Shown in pieces: positions 55,145 to 64,000 of a stretch of DNA of 64,000 nt. Each line of letters starts with the position of its first letter. Within the stretch, counting starts at the first letter, position 1. Under the pieces are notes generated by a model. The model worked only from the letters and a program-made list of their open reading frames with translations, was not told the DNA's origin and did no database searches. The DNA is taken from positions 83,374 through 147,373 of the forward strand of contig BDDD01000563.1 of assembly GCA_001972305.1 (NCBI GenBank), written 5' to 3'. Made by a program: the position numbers and the translations under genes. This DNA comes from Cephalotus follicularis (Eukaryota > Streptophyta > Magnoliopsida > Oxalidales > Cephalotaceae).

Positions 55145-57799
55145 ATGCGGAGACAAATTTTGAATCACAGATTGAATCCTGAATTTGTAGAGGGTGTGAA
55201 CGAATTTTTACAGTTTGCCTTTGCAAATGAGCAGTTTGTTTACGAGGGCAAAATAAAATGCCCTTGCAACAAATGCAAGCTAATGAAGTTTGAGACTAAG
55301 GAAGAAGTTAAATACCATCTATTCAGTAAAGGGTTTACCCTTGAATATACAAGGTGGGACCAACATGGAGAAATGTCTCAAAATCATAGAGTAAATAGAA
55401 ACTTCATGTATGAAAGGGCTAGTCCGAGTAATCCTTGAAGGGATTTTGTTACCGATGCAGGAGGTTTTCAGTATGATCTTAATCAAGAGGATACAAGGCC
55501 TGAAGATCCTAATCCTGCAGAACAGAAATTTTATAGTCTTTTGCGGGAGGCAGATGAGCCATTAATTGGTGACAGTGAAAAAATGACTAAGTTATCCACC
55601 ATGATGCGAATATTGAATTTAAAGTCCAGATTTATGATTCCAGAGGCAGGAACAACAAAGATTTTAAGAATAGTGAATAGTGTCTTACCAGAGGGTACGG
55701 TGCTTCCCAAAAATTATTACCATTTGAAGCAACATATGAAGGCCTTGGGATTAGGTTATGAAAAAATTGATGCATGTTTAAATGATTGTGTGCTATACTA
55801 CGGGGAGCACAGGTCGTTTCATGAATGTCCGACATGTAATCATCCAAGGTATAAATCATCACGTAAAAACCTTGTACCCTACAAGGCGTTGCGTTACTTT
55901 CCTCTTCCACCGAGATTACATAGACTGTTTTACTTAAACAAAACTGCTGAATATATGAGTTGGCATGCAAGTAGAGTCCATAATGAGATGGAGGAGGAAC
56001 CTCTGATGGTGCACCCTGCTGACGGTGTAGCTTGGAAGCACTTTGATCGCACCTTTCCAAAATTTGCCGCTGAAGTTGGGAATGTCAGACTGGGTTTGGC
56101 TACAGATGGGTTTAGTCCATTTGGGGTTAGAAGTAAGACCTACTCTTGTTGGCCAGTGTTTGTTTTTCCGTACAATATCCCGCCTTGGATGTGTATGACG
56201 AAACCTTTCATGTTTTTGACATTTATCATAGAGGGCCCAAGAGGCCCTGGGAAGGATATTGATGTGTATTTACAGCCACTCATTGACGAGTTACAGATGT
56301 TATGGGAAAATGGGGTTGAGACCTATGATGCATCAGGTAAGGGAAACTTTAATATGAAGGCAGCATTACTGTGGACAATTAAAAACTTCCAGGCATACGG
56401 GATGTTGTCTGGATGGAGCACACACGGTGGTTTTGCTTGCCCTTGTTGCATGCAAGGCACGAAGGGTTTTTGGTTGACTAATGGTGGAAAACATTCATGG
56501 TTTGACTGTCATCGTAAGTTCTTGCCTCTAGATCATCCATTCAGAGGTGACAAGAAAGGGTTCTTGAAGGGGCGACGTGAAAGAAATGTTGGTGTGGAAC
56601 GGTTGCAGGGTGATCAAATTGCATCCCAATTGTCACAGTTTCATCAAGTTCAATTTGGCAAAGGCGTAGATTCGTAGAAGTTGCCTGGATATGGAACTCA
56701 TCACAACTGGACAAAACTCAGTATATTTTTTGAGCTTCCATATTGGAGTGCATTACTTATCCGTCACAAATTGGATGTCATGCACATTGAGAAAAATGTC
56801 TTAGACAATTTGTTCAACACAATCATGGATGTGAAGTCAAAAACAAAAGACAATTTGAAATCTCGTGCAGACCTAGTACAATTGGACATTAGACGTGATT
56901 TACACCCCGTTACCGTGGGTGACATAATAAGAGTGCCTAAAGCTAAGTATTGTTTGACAGGACAAGAGATTAAAAAAGTATGTGACTGGATGGTAGACAT
57001 CAAGTTCCCCGATGGCTATGTTTCAAACATTTCGAGGTGTGTCAATGCTTCTAGCTGTAAAATATCGGGTTTAAAGAGTCATGATTGTCATGTCTTAATG
57101 CAAAGGTTGTTACCAGAAGCTTTCTGTGAGTTCTTACCTCAACATATTTCTCAAGTTGTGGCTAAAGTCAGTCAATTTTTTCGGCGTATATGTTCAACCA
57201 CAATAAGGGAATCAAATATGGCTACGCTACATAATGATATTGTCCAGACAGTTTGTAAGATGGAGAAGATATTTCCCCCATCTTTCTTTGATTCTATGGA
57301 ACATCTTCTCATACACTTGCCATATGAAGTAATACTTTGTGGACATGTACAACATGTATGGATGTATCCCATTGAAAGGTACAAACTTATTTACGCTATC
57401 ATTTTTGAACCAGTAATTTAACTCTAATATATATTTGTAGTATATTGCAAGCTTAAATATATGAACTTTCTTTTTAATCAATCCTAGAGAATTGCATGAC
57501 CTAAAGAAAAAGGTGACGAACAAAGCTCGAGTCGAAGGATCAATAGCAGAAGCATGCCTCATTGAGGAACTTACGATATTTGCCGCACGTTTCTTTGACC
57601 ACGACACCCCATCAAAGTTAAATCGAATTGTACGAAACTTTGATGGGGGTGAAATTCTGTCACATGGGAGATTGGCTATATTTTGTCATCCAGGTACTCC
57701 ACTTGGAAATATGTCAAAAGATTATATGAGTCACGTGGACTACAAAGCTTCTTACTTGTACATACTTCTAAATTGCGAAGAAGCTGGACAATTCGTTAT
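55145..57799 (+). pseudogene. CACTA transposase (tnp2 family), two exons seen, disrupted
   Basis: The DNA transposase that would cut and paste CACTA elements. Frame 1 runs from 55145 to a GT donor at 57379 (ATTGAAAG|GTACAA), exon 2 from 57488 (CCTAG|AGAATT) to a classic GTAAGT donor at 57800. Domains in order: a transposase-associated N-terminal domain with CPCNKCK (55145-55438); the tnp2 catalytic domain with CPTCNHPRY, LATDGFSPFG and GPGKDIDVYLQPLIDEL (55541-56677); and a DUF4218-like region with HKLDVMHIEKNV, RLLPEAF and EGSIAEACLIEE (56690-57799). Only two in-frame stops, TGA at 55436 and TAG at 56675, interrupt nearly 750 codons. The next intron is split by LTR E. Start at 55145 is the first ATG after an in-frame TAA. 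Confidence 0.92.
57379..57487 (+). other. Predicted intron in the CACTA transposase
   Basis: 109 bp, GT...AG, T-rich before the acceptor (CTTTTTAATCAATCCTAG). Joining the sides keeps the frame and gives IERELHDLKKK, the expected wording of the DUF4218 region. Confidence 0.8.
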
Positions 57800-57825
57800 G
57801 TAAGTATCTTAGCCCACTATGATAA

Positions 57826-58041
57826 TGTCACACCCCGTTTCACAAACAACATATAAAGTGGTGGCAATTAAAATATAAATCCGGCTTATGCAAAATACCA
57901 TAAAATTAAAACTTTCTATATCCATTAACAACTGGCGGAAGCACATAATATAAGCCGAATTAAAACGCAACATGCATCCCATACTACATGCTACAATGGT
58001 AAACATCATCACAGTTAACTGCCCTCAAATGGAGCGTGAAC
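57826..58041 (-). repeat. E: LTR, first part (split by B2)
   Basis: Begins TGTCACACCCCGTTTCAC and resembles the LTR start of B (ATCCGGCTTATG, CGGAAGCA, CATCCCATACTAC) but is clearly diverged. It is interrupted at 58041 by B2 and resumes at 63616. It is inserted in an intron of the CACTA transposase. Minus orientation is inferred from its likeness to the B LTR. Confidence 0.85.
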
Positions 58042-59151
58042 TGTAATAACCGCAACTTCAATTAATGTATATTGATCCAATTTTGAAATAAAATATACAT
58101 TTTAATTGATTTATTTGTCCAATTATATTAAATTCTATGATTGGTAAATGCTTGGAATGAATGGATGTACATTTGGTGAAGTATCAAAGTTAAGAAGCCC
58201 TAAACTAGCCCAAACAGCCGACTGTCACAGGGCAACAGTCGACTGTTTGCTACGTGATGAATGTAGTCGACTGCCCACTATGTCTAGTCGACTGGAATCG
58301 CCCAGGACAGATTCTTGGCATGTGCAGAGACAAGAATGACGGGTGGGTAGGAGGCACATGCGTCCACCACCTGCCAGAACATGCAAAAGGGGAATGCTTG
58401 CATGTTCTCTGCAGACCTACAACCTGCAGTTTGATAAATAATGAGAGAAAAGTGAAGAGAGGGATAGATGTGATGGAAAGAAAAGAAAGAAAAAGTGAGT
58501 GTATGTGACTTGGAGAAGGAATCTGACGAATTCAAAAGGATTTTGACATTATATCAGCTGTTGAATGGTGTATGAGTGTTAGAAAAAAACTGAGTGAAGT
58601 GAGAGTTGCTAAGGATTTATTGAAAGCTTGCATTGGAAAGATTTGGAGAACTCAAAGAAGGAACCTTGAATCTTTGGTCTCTTAGTAAGTTCTCAATCCG
58701 AATTCTCTATTAATATGTAATAATGTAACTAGGAATGTTAATATCTCCTGTTAATGGATTAGAATCAACAATTCTTAGAATTGAAATGGGAGGTAATGAT
58801 TGGATCAAGTGGAATTGGTGACTATAGCCTCTAGAATGGATTATAGTTGTTGTTAATGTTAGGAATATGCTTACTGGTTTCCTAAATATAAATGCATCTT
58901 ATGTCAACACACTTAAGATCAATGAATCCTATTTTGAATGGTTCTTGACATGGAATTCAAAGGGAAATTGGAAAAGGAAAGTTTAAGACTCAATGAGCTA
59001 ATGATTAAGCTACTGTTAGAGTTATTGAAACCTGCTGGTACTAATGCATGTGTCCATAAAACATGCATACATAGATTGAACTTGCTAGATTGAAAGATTG
59101 TTGGTGAAGAAGGCTTGAAACTCAAAGAGAAAGATCAAACTCAATTGATCT
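58042..59151 (+). repeat. B2 5' LTR, truncated on the right
   Basis: Aligns with the first 1.1 kb of the 3' LTR (60913 to about 62020) with few differences, then changes abruptly to pol sequence after TCAATTGATCT. It keeps the palindrome array at 58217, 58238, 58266 and 58287 (steps 21, 28, 21). Confidence 0.94.
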
Positions 59152-60866
59152 ATGGAGCTTAGTTTGAGATCTTCACTGATCATAAAAGCTTGAAGTATTT
59201 GTTTTCTCAGAAGAAGCTCAACAAGAGACAAAGACGATGGGTGGAGTTCTTCAATGATTACAACTGCAATATTCAATACCACCCGGGAAAGGCGAATGTA
59301 GTGGCTGATGCGCTGAGTCGCAAGGCAATGATTGTTGGAGCAATGGTGTCACAGTGGAAGCTATTGGAGGAATTTCAAAGATGTAATCCGTTCATGGTTT
59401 CCAGAGCAGTAATTGTGGCAAGTATGAGAGCACAACCGGAACTTCTCGAACGTATTCTGACTGCTCAGTATAGTGACACTGAATTGGGGAGTATTCGTGA
59501 GAACCTAGACACTGATTCTGAGCTCTCCATTCATACTGATGGCATATTGAGGTTCCAAGGAAGGATATGTGTTCCGGATGATGAGAACATCAAGAATGAA
59601 CTACTGCAACAAGCTCACAGATCGAGATACAGTGTTCACCCAGGAAGTTCCAAGATGTGGCACGACCTGAAGAAGAATTACTGGTGGAGCGGTATGAAAC
59701 GGGAAATTGCTGAATATGTAGCAAGATGTTTGACCTGTCAGCGAGTGAAGGCTGAACATCAGAAACCTGCGGGACTGCTACAATCGCTACCAGTAGTGGA
59801 ATGGAAATGGGAGCACATGACCATGGACTTTGTGTCAGGATTGCCGAGGTCATGGAATCAGCACGAAGCCGTGTGGGTTGTTGTGGACAGACTCACTAAG
59901 TCTGCACACTTTCTTCCGATGAACATGACATATTCTATCGAGAAGCTTGCTCGATTATATATTCGGGAGATAGTGAGATTGCATGGAGTGCCGGTCAGTA
60001 TTGTCTGCGACCGAGATGCTAGATTTACTTCAAGGTTTTGGAAGAAGTTCCAAAAAGCTATAGGAACAACCTTGAACTTTAGCACTGCATTTCACCCACA
60101 GACTGACGGACAGTCCGAGCATACTATCCAGACTCTGGAGGATATGTTACGGGCTTGCATGATTGATTTTGCTGGGAGTTGAGAAGATCATCTAGCATTG
60201 ATTAAGTTCTCTTACAATAACAGTTTTCACACCAGCATTGGAATGGCTCCGTATGAGGCTTTGTACGGAAGAAAATGCAGATCACCTATTTGCTAGGACG
60301 AGGTAAGTGAGAGATAAGTGCTTGGACCGGACTTGGTACAAGAGACCACTAATAAAGTAGAGATGATCAAGAAGAGACTGGTAGCTGCACAAAGTCGGCA
60401 AAAGAGTTATGCCGATAGCAAGAGAAGGAAGCTAGAATTTGAGAAGGGAGATCATGTGTTCTTGAAGATCTCACCTTCGAAGGGGATACACCGTTTTGGC
60501 CTTAAAGGGAAGTTGGCTCCAAGGTATATTGGACCTTACGAGATACTGGAGAGAGTGGGGGTGGTAGCATATCAGATTGCACTACCGCCTAGCTTGTCAG
60601 ACGTGCATAACGTATTTCATGTTTCCATGTTACGGAAATACGTACCCGACCCATCTCACATTTTGAGCTACGACCCTGGATTCGTTAGCCCTAGACTGAC
60701 TTACGAAGAAAGGCCGACAATGATTGTGGATCGCACGGAAAAGGTTCTGAGGAACAAGACCATCCCTATTGTCAAAGTGTTGTGGCGTTTTCATGGAGCC
60801 GAGGAAGCTACGTGGGAGCGTGAGGAAGAAATGAGGGAAACATTTCCCCACTTGTTCGGAATGTAA
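59150..60866 (+). pseudogene. B2 RNase H end, integrase and chromodomain
   Basis: The frame starts in RNase H ([18 protein letters not shown]), passes [17 protein letters not shown], and continues through integrase with [43 protein letters not shown] and [23 protein letters not shown] at 60180, a TAG at 60294 and a TAA at 60315 interrupt an otherwise single frame. The final 182 codons (60318-60866) carry FHVSMLRKYVPDPSH and the chromodomain VKVLWRFHGAEEATWERE with FPHLFGM at the end. The sequence is close to B but lacks its C insertion, and so shows the uninterrupted target site. Confidence 0.94.
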
Positions 60867-60895
60867 TGTAAGGGCTAAATTCGAGGACGAATTTT

Positions 60896-60912
60896 CTTGA
60901 AGGAGGGGGGAA
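60896..60912 (+). other. B2 polypurine tract
   Basis: CTTGAAGGAGGGGGGAA directly before the LTR start TGTAATAACC at 60913. It mirrors the tract of B. Confidence 0.9.
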
Positions 60913-63610
60913 TGTAATAACCGTAACTTAAATTAATGTATATTGATCCAATTTTGAAATAAAATATACATTTTAACTGAGTTATTTGTCCAATTATATT
61001 AAATTCTATGATTGGTAAATGCTTGAAAAAAATGGATGTACAATTGGTGAAGTATCAAAGTTAAGAAGCCCTAAACTAGCTCAAACAGCCGACTGTCACA
61101 GGGCAACAGTTGACTGTTTGCTACGTGATGATGGCAGTCGACTGCCCACTATGTACAGTGGACTAGAATTGCCCAGGACAGATTCCTGGCATGTGCAGAG
61201 ACAAGAATGACAGGTGGGTAGGAGGCACATGCGTCCACCACCTGCCAGAACATGCAAAAGGGGAATGCTTGCATGTTCTCTGCAGACCTACAACCTGCAA
61301 TTTGATAAATAATGAGAGAAAAGTGAAGAGAGGGATGCATGTGATGGAAAGAATAGAAAGAAAAAGTGAGTTCATGTGACTTGGAGAAGGAATCTGACGA
61401 ATTCAAAAGGATTTTGACATTATATCAGCTGTTGAATGGTGTATGAGTGTTAGAAAAACACTGAGTGAAGTGAGAGTTGCTAAGGATTTATTGAAAGCTT
61501 GCATTGGAAAGATTTGGAGAACTCAAAGAAGGAACCTTGAATCTTTGGTCTCTTCGTAAGTTCTCAATCCGAATTCTCCATTAATATGTTAATAATGTAA
61601 CTAGGAATGTTAATATCTCCTGTTAATGGATTAGAATCAACAATTCTTAGAATTGAAATGGGAGGTAATGATTGGATCAAGTGGAATTGGTGACTATAGC
61701 CTCTAGAATGGATTATAATTGTTGTTAATGTTAGGAATATGCTTACTGGTTTCCTAAATATAAATGCATCTTATGTCAACACACTTAAGATCAATGAATC
61801 CTAAATTGAATGGTTCTTGACATGGAATTCAAAGGGAAATTGGAAAAGGAAAGTTTAAGACTCAATGAGCTAATGATTAAGCTACTGTTAGAGTTATTGA
61901 AACCTGCTGGTACTAATGCATGTGTCCATAAAACATGCATACATAGATTGAACTTGCTGGATTGAAAGATTGTTGGTGAAGAAGGCTTGAAACTCAAAGA
62001 GAAAGATCAAACTCAATTGATCTTGGGATAGCAATTTGAGGTAGGGGTAATGATATGTTATGGAAGATATAGTATGCATATTGTGTATGTCTATTTTCTA
62101 CATGCTACATGTATTGAAATTGATTGAAAATCGAAATTGCATTGCATGACGTGCCACTGCCTTCATTTTCTGGGCAGATGCAGTCGACTGGACCTCTTGG
62201 CAGTCGACTACTCAACCTATCCAGTCGACTACACAACCAAGGCAGTCGGCTAATCTTGATGGCAGCCGACTGTTCTGGGTAGAAATTGCATAACATTGAT
62301 TTAATTGCTACTGTTTGATACTGTTATTGAATTGTATATGCTACCACTATATAGTATATACTAAATGATGTTATTTAACATCCCTACTACTTATATTGCA
62401 ACGATCGAACGAACTATGTGCTATATGTACAATTCATGGTTTTAAACACCATTTTCAAATGAAAACTATTATTGCAAGAACTACTGATTTGTGATATTGT
62501 TACTGAATATGCTTCTGTCATATTATTATAAACTGTTTTGGTGTCATTTAACACCACTACCACTTGTATTCAATAATTCAAACCAACTATGGGCTATGTA
62601 CCCAAATCATGATATCAACTATCATTTTCAAAATGAATGATTTTTGCCAAATGAACTACTGATTTTCCTCCTATATGAGAGGTGCCTACTGTTTTGTTTC
62701 CCAAACTGGAAACCACTATTGAATTGAGATCGTTCACTCCGAAGAGATGTACGATAAATGACTTGTTATATGTTTCTGAGGAAAACAACTTTTATATTGC
62801 ATATTATATATATATGTGATATTATTATTGAACTGAATTGATTGAATCGATTGTCTATGTTATTGCCGATTAGTCGAGTGATGGCAGATGTCACTGGCTA
62901 ACGGAGGTGGTCCTATGTGCCAGGAGTTGGCTAGAGTACACACCAAAACTGTTTGCAAATACAGAGATTGATTGTTAAACTACCCGCCAACGCTGGTAGT
63001 AAATGTTACCTGATTTATCATCTTCGGAGCGTAGGGTGATAGATAGGTGGTGCACTGTTGGTGCTAGGAGTTAGCGACATGTGACACCCAATTGATGGAT
63101 GAATTGATTGTACCCTTGTGCGGTATTATTGCATATGTACTGTTTTTGGCCACTTGGCATGATTGCTCATATATTGGCTCATTTAAATGTTATTTCGATA
63201 TAAACTGTCATACATGTTGCATTCATATATTCCTTATCATACATTATCTTTCTACTTAGCCAAGTGAGGATAACGGCTAACCCCTACAATTTCAGATTAA
63301 GCGGAGCCTTGGAGATTGCCGCTGACGCTTGGAGAGCTTCTACTTTCATTTAAGGTTGTTATTTATGATGTATTGTATTGTATCGAACGGATCACATCCC
63401 GTGTTAGTGTTGTATTTCCTTTGGTTTAAGGATATTGTTGTTTTACCCGCACGAAGTATGGGATGCGTGTGGACGGCTTGTATTATATTCCGGCTTATCG
63501 AATGCTTCCGCAATTTTATTTATGAATTGTGCTGGAATATTATTTATGCTTATTTCTGATATCACCACATATGCTTGTCTTGACGTTAATTGGAAATACG
63601 GGGTGTGACA
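60913..63610 (+). repeat. B2 3' LTR
   Basis: 2698 bp, TGTAATAACCG...GGGGTGTGACA. Palindrome arrays start at 61088 (about 175 bp inside) and at 62183, 62203, 62224, 62245 and 62265 (steps 20, 21, 21, 20). In the first array one core has become GTTGAC and one GTGGAC. Short open frames here are LTR shadows. Confidence 0.94.
62183..62270. promoter_or_regulatory. Phased palindrome array in B2 LTR, five sites
   Basis: Three GTCGAC cores (62183, 62203, 62224), then GTCGGC (62245) and GCCGAC (62265), spaced 20, 21, 21 and 20 bp. It is the mirror of the 6798-6906 array of B. Confidence 0.75.
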
Positions 63611-63615
63611 TGAAC

Positions 63616-63869
63616 AATATTCATTAATACAACCATTCATTTATTACAATATTCCATAAACATTCCTCAAAAGTAAACAACATAAAGCTTCACTTTGCTC
63701 CTCGGAGCCCAACGGTAACCAACGGCTGCATCAACCTGAAACACATTGAAGTTGTAGGGGGTTAGCCTTTGTCCTCACTCGACAAAACCATCAAAGCGAT
63801 CCAGGGTCAAGGATAAAACATGTCATGACATGAATGCACAATGATCCAGTACATACTATATCTTGATGC

Positions 63870-63915
<46 letters not shown>

Positions 63916-64000
63916 CGACACAACGGCCAACAATATCTCAGGCCTCTAAGGACCCAACACTACACAATAACGAATAGCCACGTCCCAAAGGACAACAATC
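63616..64000 (-). repeat. E: LTR, second part, running off the window
   Basis: Continues the LTR after the target duplication of B2. It shares with B the block GTTGTAGGGG(G)TTAGCC-TTGTCCTCACT at about 63747-63780. A TA/CA microsatellite lies at 63871-63914. No gene. Confidence 0.82.
63871..63914. repeat. (TA)n(CA)n microsatellite
   Basis: About six TA units followed by about 16 CA units, the reverse-complement type of the tract at 43744-43791. Confidence 0.97.

Larger units (their letters stand above)
51699..57825 (+). mobile_element. CACTA (En/Spm) DNA transposon, left part
   Basis: Starts CACTACTAGAAAAATAACAT, the standard plant CACTA terminal inverted repeat, inserted in the RT region of F2. 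Subterminal repeats fill 51735-52170, and a tnp2 transposase gene runs from 55145. At 57826, inside an intron of that gene, LTR E is inserted. The right end of the transposon lies outside the window, so its 3-bp target duplication cannot be checked. Confidence 0.93.
58042..63610 (+). mobile_element. Element B2: internally deleted gypsy element of the B family
   Basis: Flanked by TGAAC on both sides (58037-58041 and 63611-63615). It has the 5' end of the 5' LTR (58042 to about 59151), then RNase H and integrase sequence joined directly, then PPT and a full 3' LTR (60913-63610). The rest of the 5' LTR, PBS, gag, protease, RT and most of RNase H are gone. It is on the plus strand, opposite to B. 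Confidence 0.95.

Noticed and set aside
55632..56060. Antisense 142-codon frame opposite the tnp2 domain
   Set aside because: It is the shadow of the conserved transposase frame on the other strand.

Overview
The window is plant nuclear DNA, almost certainly from a flowering plant, and consists essentially of transposable elements nested inside one another. The evidence is full-domain plant LTR retrotransposon coding sequence (Ty3/gypsy with C-terminal chromodomains, an Athila-like Ty3/gypsy, Ty1/copia), tRNA-iMet type primer binding sites (TGGTATCAGAGC), polypurine tracts, 5-bp target site duplications, and a CACTA (En/Spm) DNA transposon with a tnp2-type transposase. I found no cellular gene, tRNA or rRNA gene. 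The species cannot be named from this sequence. The setting looks like pericentromeric or intergenic heterochromatin.

Layout, left half (1-31690): the oldest layer is an Athila-like element H on the minus strand (integrase at 24684 up to gag at about 31690). Element A (gypsy, plus strand; partial 5' LTR 1-1185, pol to 5467, resuming at 19430, 3' LTR 19882-24683) is inserted in the integrase of H. Element B (gypsy with chromodomain, minus strand, 5468-19429, TSD CTTGG) is inserted in A just before the A chromodomain. Element C (copia-like, gag only, minus strand, 9845-13614) is inserted in the RNase H of B. Two solo LTRs, X1 (21413-21857, TSD AAATC) and X2 (22169-24100), sit in the 3' LTR of A. 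Solo LTR K (28604-31301) splits the gag of H.

Middle (31690-43740): a stretch with an orphan motif array, then a very degraded plus-strand gypsy element J split by element G (33766-41219, minus strand, gag only, TSD TAACG).

Right half (43740-64000): a (GT)n tract, a 153-bp perfect duplication, a GC-rich gene-like fragment, LTR X3, copia element F1, copia element F2, CACTA transposon, LTR E, and deleted gypsy element B2 (58042-63610, TSD TGAAC). Each of the last five lies inside the previous one, a six-level nest from X3 to B2.

The most unusual signal is shared by LTRs of unrelated families. Short palindromes centred on GTCGAC recur at a spacing of 20-21 bp (two helical turns) in the U3-side half of the LTRs of A, B, B2 and C, in a weaker form in X2 and in an orphan stretch at 31782-32596, and with 22/31-bp spacing in F1 and F2. 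In A, B, B2, C and X2 the first array starts about 120-175 bp from the LTR 5' end. Base changes in the arrays are mostly CpG-type transitions. This resembles a phased protein-binding array, comparable in layout to the CACTA subterminal repeats also present in this window, and I do not know of a description of it.
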